Source: a virus
Virus record (IMG/VR): IMGVR_UViG_3300033273_000131
Span: 1 to 40,395 of that record
Length of the DNA stretch: 40,395 nucleotides
Direction: 5' to 3' (one strand)
Part shown: positions 28,201-36,676 of the stretch, in pieces
How positions within the stretch are numbered: the stretch's first letter is position 1
How the letters are laid out: each line of letters starts with the position of its first letter
Made by a program: the position numbers and the translations under genes
The notes under the pieces: generated by a model
What the model was told of the DNA's origin: nothing
Database searches by the model: none
Seen by the model: only the letters and a program-made list of their open reading frames with translations

Positions 28201-31200
28201 TAGTTCTTGACATCAACATCAGCAGTGCTAATGAAACCTGCTCTATCTAACTGATAGTAGACTTTGGAAGGTAGGTCCTTGTGGTAGTTGAGAGTAAATG
28301 TTGCTGTAGTAGTAACACCAACGGTTCCAACACCAGAAGTGCTGAAGGTGGTTGAAGAACCAATGGAGATCAACTCATTCTTGAACTCTTTGTCGTAGAA
28401 GAGTTTCAGAGTGTATCCACTCAGAGATGTGTCTGATACATTGAATACCAGGTTGTTATCTCTGACAACATTGAGTTGTGGGTTAATTCTTGACAACTCT
28501 TGACTCGAACCACCTGTAGAACCAAGGCTTACAATAGTTGGTGGTGTAGAAATGGAGTCATAATGAGTTGGTGACAGGTTGATAGTGTCATCATCAATTC
28601 GATAAACGAAGTATGATCCAGTTGACAGACCAGAAGCAACCAAGTCTGAAGCATTGTAGAATACTTTATCACCAGTCTTAAGACCATGATCAGTCAGAGT
28701 CAACTCATCAGTGGAAGCATTAACTGCTGTTGAGTTGAAACCAATTGGGTTTACAAGCAGTCTATCGTAGGTTGAGTTATACTTGAGGTAGACAGAAACT
28801 GAAGTTCCAACACCTACAGACTGTTCAGAGTTGAGACTCAACTTAATAGTATCACCATTAGCAAGACCATGGGCAGTAGAAACTGAAACTCTTGCTTTAA
28901 TCTTCTCTGCTCTTGCTGTTACTTGAACTTTATTTGATGTCAGTGAGTATCTGTAGTCTCTGCTATCGCTGTTAGATGTAATATTTCTGAAGTACAGACC
29001 TTCAGTGTTAGTTGTGAGACCAACTTGAGTACAGAGACCAATAAAGTCGGGAGACTTCTTGATAACAAACAGAGTTTCTGTATTTCCGCTCTGAGGAATG
29101 GAGAACGTAGCGGTATCTTCTGCTGTAGAAACAGTGAAACCTTGGGAACCAGATACTCTTTCAAATGTTACTTGCTGACCAGTCTTGAATGGGTGGTTAG
29201 GAAGATAGACACTCTGAATAGGTACAGATACCGTTCTATGTCTATCGCCAACAAAGTAACCTCTTGAGGAGGATGAACCAGTTGTTGTTCCGATACCAAC
29301 AGACTGGATAGAGTTGAAGAATAACTTGTCATCAACACTAGAATCGAAGTAAGGTGCCTTGACTGGTAGTGTGAAACTGCTTGGTGAGAGGAATACATCA
29401 GTAAATGCTGTATGAGCAGAACCAGTAATACCTCTAAGGACTCTAATAACTTTATTCTCTGGATAGGTTCTGAGAACAGAGAGTCTTTCAGTTCCGATGG
29501 CAACTGTTGTTCCAGCAGCAACTGAAGAAGGAATATTAACAACAAAGATATCAGTTACGAAACCAACGGTAGAGTTAGCAGCAACTTCGCCAACCAACTT
29601 AGTTGACTCGGAAGTAACGCCAATCTTGTGGAGTTTTGTTAGACCAGAAACATAAGTTGAGAGACCTGAGATGACAATCTGATCATTCTCAAGGAATGTG
29701 TGTGATGGATCAACATGTACGGATACCTGGTTAGCGTTATCCCAAACAAGAACATTAGACTGATAAGTCTGAACGGTCGTTGTAACATCAGTGATGGGTT
29801 TACCAGTTACTCTTTCAACGTAAGCAGCAAGACCACCACCATTAGTTTCGGTATTGTCGAAGGAGGCAACGTCATTTACTCTGTAGTCGCTTCCTGCCTC
29901 ATTGACAGTGAAACCATCAACAGACCCCTTAGTGATAGAATCAATAACAGCACTCTGTACTAGAGTCTCATAAGACTCAGTGATGAAGTCGTTATTAGCA
30001 TAAGTATCACCAACTTTGTATGGGAAGGTGTTTCTGGTCAGAGTTGAGTTATTGAAGTCATATCCTTGGTCAAGGTTCTGAACAACAGGAACTGAACGAT
30101 AAGTGTGTCCAATGAAATATGGGAACTGTGAGTTCTTACCATCGCTAGTAATACCAACGTGATAAGCATAAACACCGTTGGGGAACTCCGGAGTTTTGGC
30201 ATATCTGCCGTTGTGCTCATCCAAGTCTCCTGATGAAGTGAACTTATAGTCTTCAACGAAGAAACCAGCAGCAAAACCTGTGGGTCTGTCTACAATATCG
30301 CCAGTAGATTGTTGATAACCGCTGGTTAGAACCTTGATACCAGAGTTAATATCTGAAGCATCGGTGTAAGCATAGGCACCATATATGGGGTTTCCGTCAT
30401 ATGCCCACCCAACAATTGGTGAGTGTGACGTGCCATCATCACCAAACTCAGAGTCTCCAACACTAGTTGTGTATCCAACTACACCATATTCAAGTTCTCC
30501 ATTGTTGTCAAGAAGAATTTCATCACCGAAACGATGATGGTTGTTCAGTGTAAGTGCTCTAACAGAGGCGTCAACACTACCGTTTATACCAGCAGGTGTC
30601 ACAGTAACACTAGTAGTATTTTGAGTGTATCCTACGCCCGAATTGAGTACAACGACATTGGTGACTTTGCCACCAGAAACCATTGCTCTCAGTCTGGCAC
30701 CAACACCATCACCATTAACTTCTAGGTCTGGTGCTGAGGTGTACTCACTACCACCGTTAGTAACCTGGACAGAAACGATAGAACCACCAGAGATAAGAGG
30801 CTTCAGTTCAGCATTCTTACCATTCTTGATCTTAATATCTGGTCTCTTGTGGAAATTGAGGATAGTTGTGCCGTATCCAGTTCCAGTTTCATACAGATAG
30901 AGGTCAACAATTTCACCTCTAACCACAGGAGTTGCTGTAATGACACCGGTTACGCCAGCAAACTCGGCATTGACTGAGACGGAAATATCTGGATAAGCAA
31001 AGTTTTGGAAACCAGTTCCAACTCCAGTGATACTAACTGGCAGTCTCTTGGTGTAATTTGTGAGGTTTGTGGCACCAACACCAGCATTTGCTAGTTTAAA
31101 TGTATCATCGGATACTTTAAGAACCTTATATCTTACTGAAGTTGTAAGACCAGTGACCGCAGAACCGTCAGTTGTGTATACTACAACGTCACCATCGGCA

Positions 31201-34097
31201 AAACCGTGGTTCTTGAAGGTGATAGAATCTTCAACGGTTGAGATATTTTCTGATTTGACTTTGAGTTGTCTGTTCTGATATCCGCTACCAGGGTTGATAA
31301 CCTTAACAGACTTGAGGTTCTTTCTTCCCTCAAACATTCTGAACTTATGAATACCCTGAGAAGTGGTTGTAAAACCTACTGTACTGATACCACTAGAGTA
31401 GTTCTCAAAGGTTTCGTATAGTTTGATAGTGGTGGTATTGACAATCTGAGCATAGTAGACCGAACCACTGTTCAGTTGTAGGTCTTGGTGAGCATTACTT
31501 CCACCAAAAGTACCTACTCCAAGAGCGTTATTGCCATTTCTGTTGTAAACAATAGCATCACCATTTCTCAGATTATGTGGTTTTAAGAAGGTAATGGTAT
31601 CGTCAGAGTTACTGATACCACCGCCACCTGCGGTTAGTCTGGCATCAAACTCTATTTCACGATATCTTGTCTCTAAAACTGGTTCTAGGATAGCACCAGA
31701 ACCATTACCACCATCAATAGTTACAGAAAGAACATTGACAAGATCAAAGTCTTGTGGGTCTACCTTTACTTCTTTGACGTTACCTTCAACAACAGCTCTG
31801 ACTAGAGCAGTAGTATATGCTGCTCCAGGGGAGGCAATCTCAATGTCTGGTGGAGAGATAACATCATAGTTCGTGCCACCATTGTAAAGACGTACACTTT
31901 CAACTGGACCATAGTAAATTTTGTCAGTTGACTTATAGTTGATGACCTCAACACCATTGACCAACATACCAGTTGCTGCTGGAAGTGTTGGAGAGTCGTT
32001 ACCATTCTCAACATTTCTGCTCAGTGGGAACTTCCTAAGAAGTTTTTGTGGGTAAATATAACCACTCTTCTGTGCTGACAGAGTGAAAGTGTGGGAACCA
32101 GTAGCACTGCTTGAAGTAAACTCAATGGGGTTATCACTTACAATGAGTGATCTTGAAGCATAAAGTTTAATCTGGTTTGCTAGAGGAAGAACCTTGACGT
32201 AATAATATCCCTCAACCAGTCCATTCAGAGCGTCTCCTGAATGTGTGTAGTAAACCTCATCTCCAGTGATGAATGGGACATTACTACCGAAAGAGAGAAT
32301 AGAATACTTCTCAGTGCTGCTACTATAACCCTGTAAGGCACTTCCACTGGCAGATGCTAGTGTTGACCTTAGAACAGTTTCAGTGATGTCATAGGAGGGT
32401 AGAGAGTTTGCTGCGACGTATGCGTTGCCACTACGGTCAGTGTAAACATTCTGAACATCACTAGTTACAGTGTCATTTCCATAGAAAATGTCAGTTCCGC
32501 TACTAGATGCGGTTTCTACCTTTCTTCTGATAGTATAGATGACTGTAGAACTTGCGCTGAAACCAGAAAGGTTGTTTAGGGTTATCTGCTTGTTTGACGC
32601 ATTCAAACTAGCAACAACAGCGTCGCTATGAAGAACAGTCTCAGTAGTTCCGTTGAGAATGTCTACAGTGTCTCCAACCTTGAGACTTGACTTGTCCAGT
32701 TCACTCTTCAACTGGAAAGTGGAACCATTGATGCTCTCAACTTCAAATCTTGAGCTTGTATTATAGATCCAACTGTTTGCGAATATTTCTTTATCAGTCT
32801 TATCAGTCTCTGGGTTTAGGATCTTCTCACCAACGTTCTTGGTATAGATCTTTTCACCTTCTGTAGTCAGAAGAATATCGTGTATAGGTTCAAACTCAGA
32901 CAGTACACCTGTGATACGGAGTTCTACTTTCTTAGAAGTATCACCATTTTCATATCCGACAAAGACCTCATCAGTCCTAAGGTCAGTTTTGGTTGCGATT
33001 GCGGTTCCAATACCAGTACAACCAAGGAACTGGTTTACAGTTTTACCTTTGTACTCGATGGTATTTCTACCAGAGATGACTTTACCAGTGTCAGCAAAAC
33101 CAACTGTAGAGTCAACAGTAACAACTGATGAACCAACAGATACAGCACTAACAACTTTGGTTGATGGTTGAATCTCAAAAGTACCTTCAATAAGGTCTCT
33201 GTCATCAAAACCAACAAACAGACCCATCTTGTAATAGGTGCTGATACCAGATCTGGTGAATATTTCTACTTCAGATACAGATGCTTTCGTCTCTGAGTCG
33301 GTAGACTTGACAATAGTCTGACCAACTAGGTTGTTTGGATTGCCAGAAACTCTTTCGGCAATGATAACTTCTCTTCTTCTGAACTCAGCAGAGGAAGGTT
33401 TTACCAAATAGTCTTCTAGGTCAATGACTTGTGAGTCAACACCATACAGAACTTTGAAGAGGATCTTGTATGAGTCTTCAGTTCCCTTTGCTTCATAAAG
33501 ACTTCTTGCCTCTTTGATGAAGTTGTTGACATCAAGGTCAGATACAAAGTCAACGTTCTCAAGACCAGGGGTGAAAGAATACTTGAGTTTGTTGTAAAAT
33601 TCTTTGAGGAAACGGGTGCTGAGGTTCTCAACTGTAGTACCAACAGCGTGTGCTTCTGCTGATGAGTTTTCGAACAGGAGTTCTTCAGCGTCTAAGTCAG
33701 TTCTATATGAGGTAATACCACAAAAACCTCTAATACAACCAGTAAAAGAGTTCGTAGTGATACCAGTATAGGTGATAATTTCATCACCAATCTGGAAAAG
33801 ACCGTATTCTGCGGGGAAACCTTTAGTAGTTGCTACTTGAACGGTGTCTGCTGTAGAGGAAATACCAGCAGAAAGAGTCGTCTCGCCAACAATTACTTCA
33901 GGAGTCAGGTTATCTAACTTCAGATACTGATCAAGGTTATCAGAGAGGTCTGATGGACCACCCTGATATTCCTGAGAGATATAATATTGTTTTAGAAAAT
34001 CTACTGTTTTTGGACTTTCTGAAAGTATGAATTCTGGTAGTTGACTCTCAATTATTTGCTGAACTTTTACCCTCTTCTCAAAGCCCGTTTGTATCAT
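22218..34097 (-). CDS. Giant baseplate wedge protein in the gp7 position (3959 residues)
   Basis: One uninterrupted frame of 11.9 kb between gp6 and gp8, where T4 has gp7 (1032 residues). The first ~270 residues (MIQTGFEKRVKVQQIIESQLPEF in part, TVDFLKQYYISQEYQGGPSD, FLKEFYNKLKYSFTPGLENVDF in part) read as a conserved wedge core typical of cyanomyovirus gp7-like proteins. The rest is strung with beta modules. They include RG-x-x-G-T-A-x-x-H units near residues 110-160, 1540-1565 and 3072-3115, and GSGY-type repeats at many points. There is a YHYH domain at about 1224-1330 (HSPIVGWAYDGNPIYG, then DEHNGRY, FPNGVYAYHVG, FPYFIGH), and a G-KDSGAIA module near 2329. Start ATG at 34097, one base after gp6. 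Role in wedge assembly by order; the modules may contact fibres or the host surface. Confidence 0.9.
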   Translation of the reverse strand: MIQTGFEKRVKVQQIIESQLPEFILSESPKTVDFLKQYYISQEYQGGPSDLSDNLDQYLKLDNLTPEVIVGETTLSAGISSTADTVQVATTKGFPAEYGLFQIGDEIITYTGITTNSFTGCIRGFCGITSYRTDLDAEELLFENSSAEAHAVGTTVENLSTRFLKEFYNKLKYSFTPGLENVDFVSDLDVNNFIKEARSLYEAKGTEDSYKILFKVLYGVDSQVIDLEDYLVKPSSAEFRRREVIIAERVSGNPNNLVGQTIVKSTDSETKASVSEVEIFTRSGISTYYKMGLFVGFDDRDLIEGTFEIQPSTKVVSAVSVGSSVVTVDSTVGFADTGKVISGRNTIEYKGKTVNQFLGCTGIGTAIATKTDLRTDEVFVGYENGDTSKKVELRITGVLSEFEPIHDILLTTEGEKIYTKNVGEKILNPETDKTDKEIFANSWIYNTSSRFEVESINGSTFQLKSELDKSSLKVGDTVDILNGTTETVLHSDAVVASLNASNKQITLNNLSGFSASSTVIYTIRRKVETASSSGTDIFYGNDTVTSDVQNVYTDRSGNAYVAANSLPSYDITETVLRSTLASASGSALQGYSSSTEKYSILSFGSNVPFITGDEVYYTHSGDALNGLVEGYYYVKVLPLANQIKLYASRSLIVSDNPIEFTSSSATGSHTFTLSAQKSGYIYPQKLLRKFPLSRNVENGNDSPTLPAATGMLVNGVEVINYKSTDKIYYGPVESVRLYNGGTNYDVISPPDIEIASPGAAYTTALVRAVVEGNVKEVKVDPQDFDLVNVLSVTIDGGNGSGAILEPVLETRYREIEFDARLTAGGGGISNSDDTITFLKPHNLRNGDAIVYNRNGNNALGVGTFGGSNAHQDLQLNSGSVYYAQIVNTTTIKLYETFENYSSGISTVGFTTTSQGIHKFRMFEGRKNLKSVKVINPGSGYQNRQLKVKSENISTVEDSITFKNHGFADGDVVVYTTDGSAVTGLTTSVRYKVLKVSDDTFKLANAGVGATNLTNYTKRLPVSITGVGTGFQNFAYPDISVSVNAEFAGVTGVITATPVVRGEIVDLYLYETGTGYGTTILNFHKRPDIKIKNGKNAELKPLISGGSIVSVQVTNGGSEYTSAPDLEVNGDGVGARLRAMVSGGKVTNVVVLNSGVGYTQNTTSVTVTPAGINGSVDASVRALTLNNHHRFGDEILLDNNGELEYGVVGYTTSVGDSEFGDDGTSHSPIVGWAYDGNPIYGAYAYTDASDINSGIKVLTSGYQQSTGDIVDRPTGFAAGFFVEDYKFTSSGDLDEHNGRYAKTPEFPNGVYAYHVGITSDGKNSQFPYFIGHTYRSVPVVQNLDQGYDFNNSTLTRNTFPYKVGDTYANNDFITESYETLVQSAVIDSITKGSVDGFTVNEAGSDYRVNDVASFDNTETNGGGLAAYVERVTGKPITDVTTTVQTYQSNVLVWDNANQVSVHVDPSHTFLENDQIVISGLSTYVSGLTKLHKIGVTSESTKLVGEVAANSTVGFVTDIFVVNIPSSVAAGTTVAIGTERLSVLRTYPENKVIRVLRGITGSAHTAFTDVFLSPSSFTLPVKAPYFDSSVDDKLFFNSIQSVGIGTTTGSSSSRGYFVGDRHRTVSVPIQSVYLPNHPFKTGQQVTFERVSGSQGFTVSTAEDTATFSIPQSGNTETLFVIKKSPDFIGLCTQVGLTTNTEGLYFRNITSNSDSRDYRYSLTSNKVQVTARAEKIKARVSVSTAHGLANGDTIKLSLNSEQSVGVGTSVSVYLKYNSTYDRLLVNPIGFNSTAVNASTDELTLTDHGLKTGDKVFYNASDLVASGLSTGSYFVYRIDDDTINLSPTHYDSISTPPTIVSLGSTGGSSQELSRINPQLNVVRDNNLVFNVSDTSLSGYTLKLFYDKEFKNELISIGSSTTFSTSGVGTVGVTTTATFTLNYHKDLPSKVYYQLDRAGFISTADVDVKNYNEILFSDSRYNGTYTVAGIGETTFDVSLKGVPEDLQYNQSDTSVLKYSTSSPRALGGVDSMRITFGGANYKKLPKFVSIASSIGQNADIIPTSTTLGRINQVTIQDPGFDFSADKTLNPEVYISPNITVTNRNSISDIEVTSGGSGYTSVPDLVIVNPSTGTAYETGLVIAKVQGSSISSVEIVESPKGISEVESKIFSVNNSNGVGVNSIFSSQAGVVTCVLSTPVNGFTTATAPFAVGDFVFSEGVSLASTTGTGFNSADYSYNFFKVTAYRNTNPAEVEFDISPYATNAGVADTAQNSFAFLVNKNNYPTFEVTQTPDAFIIGETLFTKSGTTYTERDLIITDNLNDSIKVYGTYTLSAGEVVVGKDSGAIATIKSITENKGIFKVNYGLETDYGWSNDTGKLDEDFQVLPDNDYYQNLSYSIKSPIEYEDWVDSVNRLLHSSGLKNFADTGITSEGKVSVATSESSTSTALVDIINVNADGTTMRVDAINFFDFGIDVDVTSNKSKFIKLQNKKLSDYIECRTNRVLTIDNFNNLFSNAEDANTTLYKDIDSFIANDGYSRYFVQIINPANNDRQATEIVVLNTPSDKLITVEKNSIHNSQFRLADIQAIKDTVGNSKLRFTPADPYNDDYDVKFIKTNFNTTLAGINTQSVGFVNLVGGNVTVGSGSTATVFERTTSTTEALFAVVELTDTTTKDKTVVDMFIDHDGTNTYKSDFFFDNNSGSQISNNFIGTFTSSINSGVLSLKFENTESNDVLVRSSIVGFGTTATGIGTHIFKASGQPDSSVKEGRLETGYSIFSGSGISTVLSYTRADVTTVKTTAKVSYGNTSALHQVVFNHNNNNTFVVQSPYLSIDSTTGIGTFGSEISGDNFNLIFYPDASINDDILVQTYNEIIQTEKDLLNVPAVLSYGTVNQKLVTAQFDSINGDRTNKVDFDLKHNGTPIFEKEFNPGISTVVSLGTGIFTINNHYFSTGERLTYTPRSSFVGGAHTSMVMSDTNVLPSEVFAIKVNNNQFKLATSKSNANAGTAVTFSSAGSGNAHTLEMTKKMEKSLITIDGVSRAPLAFTPINHTLSDNGGSIAVGSTYFGVSGISSILPGDVLRIDDEYVKVNAVGLGTTTIGPITGSGSFNVIKSERGFVGTLATTHTDGTTVRVYQGSFNMTRSKIHFTEAPRGNTQELVDESNIPYTKSTFGGRVYLRQDYSTNQIYDNITRQFTGIGATYRLTVGGANTTGIETGSGLVFINNMFQTPTTANNAGGNYSFIENAGISSVVFTGVNNATTISDYDVNQNQLPRGGLIVSLGSTQGLGFAPLVGASVTAFVAGGVIQSVGLGSTDIVGSGYRGTVSIGVTDPNHNGDAATITATVGAGGTLSFTVSDGGTGYSYNPVIQIPQPSYENLSITGVSRLGIGNTTDTGSGLLLNVEVGAAVTNVGIGSTLFEVKNFKISRAGWGFQKGDKFKPVGLVTARHLSAPINDFELEVLDVFSDNFSAWQFGELDYIDSISSLQNGIRTRFPLYYNGELLSFEVDRDNVDSADIDLEALLLIYVNGVLQDPNVHYRFEGGTSIVFTTAPTTNDNIDIFFYMGTRDTDSVSVDTTETIKVGDILQLQKTENSAVQDPRTIYNINASDKVETNIYGGLGIDDTNFKPFSWIKQKTDKNLGGELIYKSRDSIEGQVYPTAKIIGDLSTSATEIFVDDAQFFNYEENESAINITSVNGLIVGTTSDPVAAAITAVVSAAGTISSFTITDGGSGYVGSSTDVKISAPKAVGVGVGTTAVATATVTNGAITAVSITNAGFGYTHTAPPQVLTSFPSVSFETLSGISAVAGFAGTVTGIGTTVGTGSNSLALKFTLNASSFAGLQEGYPIYVFNTSIGNGVTSINGSDSSVVGVGTTFLDNVYIINSFHSSSTTGVATCNILSTTSVTGLSTSGGATDPRGYFSWGRLSGFSRASSPISIGVTGLTVDSGLSTFPTIQRRGYGLRDGGALRKDLG

Positions 34098-34098
34098 T

Positions 34099-35979
34099 TT
34101 ATCCTCTCTTAAGTTCTCCGTTTAAGTAACTAGAAGTAACCTTATAACCGACGCCAGAGATCTGTTCGCCAGATGTTATAGTATCTTTAACCATATTTAT
34201 GGTGCTATCAGCAACAGAAAAGGACAGATACAAGTCCTTCAAACCGATGATATCATTGGACTCTGGGAATGCCTGAATCTCAACAATATTGTTGGCAACT
34301 GCCGTTGATGTAATGTTCAAAGTGTTCAGAATTATCTCACCTTTCGTGTAGTCTACGGTGCCTGCGGACTTCACTACGACCTCATACTTACCAGTCTCGT
34401 TAATGTCCTTAACGATAGAGATAACGCCCTTCCCGTCACTTCCAGGCACGTCTGTGAAGTAGAATGTACCCGTTCTTCCTGCTAGAGTGAACCCAGTGCT
34501 TTTAATATTGAAACCATCTTTGTTGATATGGAACTTATTGCCATAGCACAACTCATATTGTGCTGATTGGTTGATAAGTGCTTTCAGGTTTCTGCGAATG
34601 ACAACTCTAGTGATGTTTGAAGTAATAGCGTTGTCAGCATTATCAATAGTTTGGCAAAGTTTGCTATACTTGAACCTACCACCAAACTGATTGATGTTCG
34701 CTTTCGCAAAAGTATTGAGAACTGAAGAAACCTTGGTCTTCAGAGCATTGACATTAGTAACCTGAGAGGCGTTGTAGTAGACTCCAGAGTCAATTTCAAC
34801 AAAAAGGACCTTCAGGTCAGTAATTCTTTGGTTGATACCCGACAGAGCATAGTCCTTCAGTTTTGTAAGGATGGTTTGCTTGTCAAAATCAGAAACAAAG
34901 TCACCATTCTTGGGTTTGATGCTAATAACAACGTTTCCAAATTCTGGTGGGTCCAGTTCTTCACCACCAACGACCGAAACAGACTCCGTATTTGGGTAAA
35001 TCTGCTGAATTATCGCTTCATAGTCACGAGTCGTCACTGCTCTGTGCTGTGAAGCGTAAATTCTTGGCGCAAAATACTTAATTGAGTCAACACTTTCAAT
35101 AGCACTGCCGTTTGCTGCCGAATTTACGGTAGTAACGCTAATGGTATTGGTTGGAATGACTGTATTTGAGAGAGAATCTAAGAATCTTCCTGAGAAAGAG
35201 AAGTTAGCAGCGCCATTTCCATCTTCACCATCAGTAATAATGTAAGAAACAGTGATGATCGCTCCATTTTCAAGTTTTTTGCCAAAATATCCATCTCCAA
35301 ATAGAAGTTCGTACTTTTCATCTTGAACTTCTTGAATCAAATAGATCTCAGAGTTCTTATTGATGTTTAAAATGTTGTCAGAACGGGAATATTCTCTTCC
35401 TTCACCACTATCAGCAGTTCCCTTGACCTTTACGACGATAGTTGAAGTGTCAATGAAGGAATTATCGAGCAAGAAGCGTTGATCAAGTGAACCATCAACG
35501 ACAAATTGCTTCTTCAGGTACGTTCCCTGGTAAATCGTGATATTATTGAAATTAGCAGTACCAGAGTTAATAGTTGTTGTAATACTTTCTGGGACTGAGA
35601 AGACATAATTGCTGTTATCTGCCGTTCCTACGCACACTAGACCCGCCTGTAAGGTCAGTGTATCCGATGAAGAGGTAGTTGATGCGCTCAAACTTACCGT
35701 TGCCTTAGCGGCGTTCCTAGATCGTGGCACATAACCGATGTTTCTGGCGAGAGAAACGACATTTTCCCTCAAAGTTGCCGAATCCAAGAAGGATTCGTTG
35801 ACTACCATATTCGCATTGAACGCATTAATGTAGGTATTATATGCTAACGTATCGATTAAGACAGAAAAGTTAGACCCCTCAAAGTCAAAATCCGAGAAAG
35901 TTGAGTTTGCTCGGAGATATTCTTTGATCGAGGTCCTTATTTGGTCAAAATCTAGGTTGGTAAATTTTGTAAAAGGCAT
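34099..35979 (-). CDS. gp6: Baseplate wedge protein gp6
   Basis: A 626-residue protein matching T4 gp6 (660 residues). gp6 forms the inner ring of the baseplate and belongs to the gp6/J-like family of contractile tail baseplates. Features include an N-terminus FTNLDFDQIRTSIKEYLRANSTFSDFDFEGSNFSVLID (read in pieces), then AYNTYINAFNANMVVNESFLD and RENVVSLARNIGYVPRSR. Near residue 315 comes HRAVTTRDYEAIIQQIYP. All are family hallmarks. It follows gp25 with a 4-base gap and lies one base ahead of the gp7-position gene, in T4 order. Expressed with gp25 from the late promoter at 36408. Confidence 0.96.
   Translation of the reverse strand: MPFTKFTNLDFDQIRTSIKEYLRANSTFSDFDFEGSNFSVLIDTLAYNTYINAFNANMVVNESFLDSATLRENVVSLARNIGYVPRSRNAAKATVSLSASTTSSSDTLTLQAGLVCVGTADNSNYVFSVPESITTTINSGTANFNNITIYQGTYLKKQFVVDGSLDQRFLLDNSFIDTSTIVVKVKGTADSGEGREYSRSDNILNINKNSEIYLIQEVQDEKYELLFGDGYFGKKLENGAIITVSYIITDGEDGNGAANFSFSGRFLDSLSNTVIPTNTISVTTVNSAANGSAIESVDSIKYFAPRIYASQHRAVTTRDYEAIIQQIYPNTESVSVVGGEELDPPEFGNVVISIKPKNGDFVSDFDKQTILTKLKDYALSGINQRITDLKVLFVEIDSGVYYNASQVTNVNALKTKVSSVLNTFAKANINQFGGRFKYSKLCQTIDNADNAITSNITRVVIRRNLKALINQSAQYELCYGNKFHINKDGFNIKSTGFTLAGRTGTFYFTDVPGSDGKGVISIVKDINETGKYEVVVKSAGTVDYTKGEIILNTLNITSTAVANNIVEIQAFPESNDIIGLKDLYLSFSVADSTINMVKDTITSGEQISGVGYKVTSSYLNGELKRG
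34194..34201 (-). promoter_or_regulatory. Candidate late promoter inside the gp6 3' end
   Basis: CATAAATA on the minus strand, within codons for T-I-N-M of gp6 and inside the short inverted repeat CCATAAATATGG. The predicted start is about 91 bases upstream of the giant gene. Confidence 0.4.
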
Positions 35980-35983
35980 CTTT

Positions 35984-36385
35984 TTATCTGGTAGCCTCTA
36001 ATATGAATGTAAACTGCTGAACAGGAACGTCTTGACCAATAATATTATACAAAACAGTGACCTCAAACGTGTTATTATCGGGGTCAGGGTCAACATCTAC
36101 CTTTACATTATTGACTCTTGGTTCAAAATTATCAATAGTCGTCAATATTTGCTCTTGAATAACGGTGGCAGTACCAAAATCAACGAAATCAAACAGACTA
36201 GAACGCACATCAGACCCTAGGAGGGGTTGAAAAAAGCGTTCATTTGGAATTGTCTGGACCAAATTACGTATTGAACGGGTAATTGCCGCCGCATTTTTGA
36301 GCACAGGCAGGTCTTTTGTCACAGGATGGGGCTCAAAAGACAAACTAATGTCCTTAAATGCTCTTGATATCCTTGTGACTGCCAT
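35984..36385 (-). CDS. gp25: Baseplate wedge protein gp25
   Basis: A 133-residue protein of the gpW/gp25 family (T4 gp25 is 132), the sheath-initiating component of the inner baseplate. It carries the family's NFEPRV motif near residue 88, where the E-P-R triplet is conserved. It also has the typical body: ISRAFKDISLSFEPHPVTKDL, ITRSIRNLVQTIPNERFF, LLGSDVRSSLFDFVD. It ends with a beta segment (TVLYNIIGQDVPVQQFTFIL). It is the first gene after a perfect late promoter, with a leader of about 17 bases that can form a small hairpin. Confidence 0.97.
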   Translation of the reverse strand: MAVTRISRAFKDISLSFEPHPVTKDLPVLKNAAAITRSIRNLVQTIPNERFFQPLLGSDVRSSLFDFVDFGTATVIQEQILTTIDNFEPRVNNVKVDVDPDPDNNTFEVTVLYNIIGQDVPVQQFTFILEATR

Positions 36386-36389
36386 TTGT

Positions 36390-36404
36390 CAAGAAGTTTT
36401 CTTG
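36390..36404. promoter_or_regulatory. Inverted repeat in the gp25 leader
   Basis: On the minus strand CAAGAA, loop AAC, TTCTTG: a perfect 6-base stem between the late promoter and the gp25 start. With T4 spacing the transcript would begin at the AGAA part of the first arm, so the hairpin would be at the very 5' end. Confidence 0.45.
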
Positions 36405-36407
36405 CTT

Positions 36408-36415
36408 TATTTATA
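36408..36415 (-). promoter_or_regulatory. Consensus late promoter for gp25-gp6
   Basis: A perfect TATAAATA on the minus strand, starting two bases after the stop codon of the 83-residue gene. The predicted start is near 36402. Confidence 0.88.
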
Positions 36416-36416
36416 T

Positions 36417-36668
36417 TTACACCCAAGGATTACCGTATGTTGGCTCAGTACCGTAGTCCCAGTCATCGTAATCTTCGTCATTACGAATCTTTTCATGCAG
36501 TTCAGTCTGCTTTTTAAGGTCATGACGAGGGGCTGTGTCGTTCATTACCTCTGTCAATACTCTTTTTTGAGGTAAATTCTGCATTGAACCATAATCTGAG
36601 GCGAGTTTTGTGGTTCCCCACATCTCCCTCATGTATTCTCTGTTTCTATCGACAGGTGATTGTCCCAT
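36417..36668 (-). CDS. Small conserved cyanophage-type protein (83 residues)
   Basis: An 83-residue hydrophilic protein: MGQSPVDRNREYMREMW, then KRVLTEVMNDTAPRHDL, and an acidic Trp/Tyr-rich tail (EDYDDWDYGTEPTYGNPWV). The start is preceded by AGGAG 7 bases upstream, which ends a perfect 7-base hairpin at 36677-36695. It has its own late-type promoter motif at 36727. The position just ahead of gp25 is one where cyanophages carry small unnamed genes. I considered a gp33-like late co-activator, but no motif I can name supports it. Function unknown. Confidence 0.8.
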   Translation of the reverse strand: MGQSPVDRNREYMREMWGTTKLASDYGSMQNLPQKRVLTEVMNDTAPRHDLKKQTELHEKIRNDEDYDDWDYGTEPTYGNPWV

Positions 36669-36676
36669 TTTAGCTC

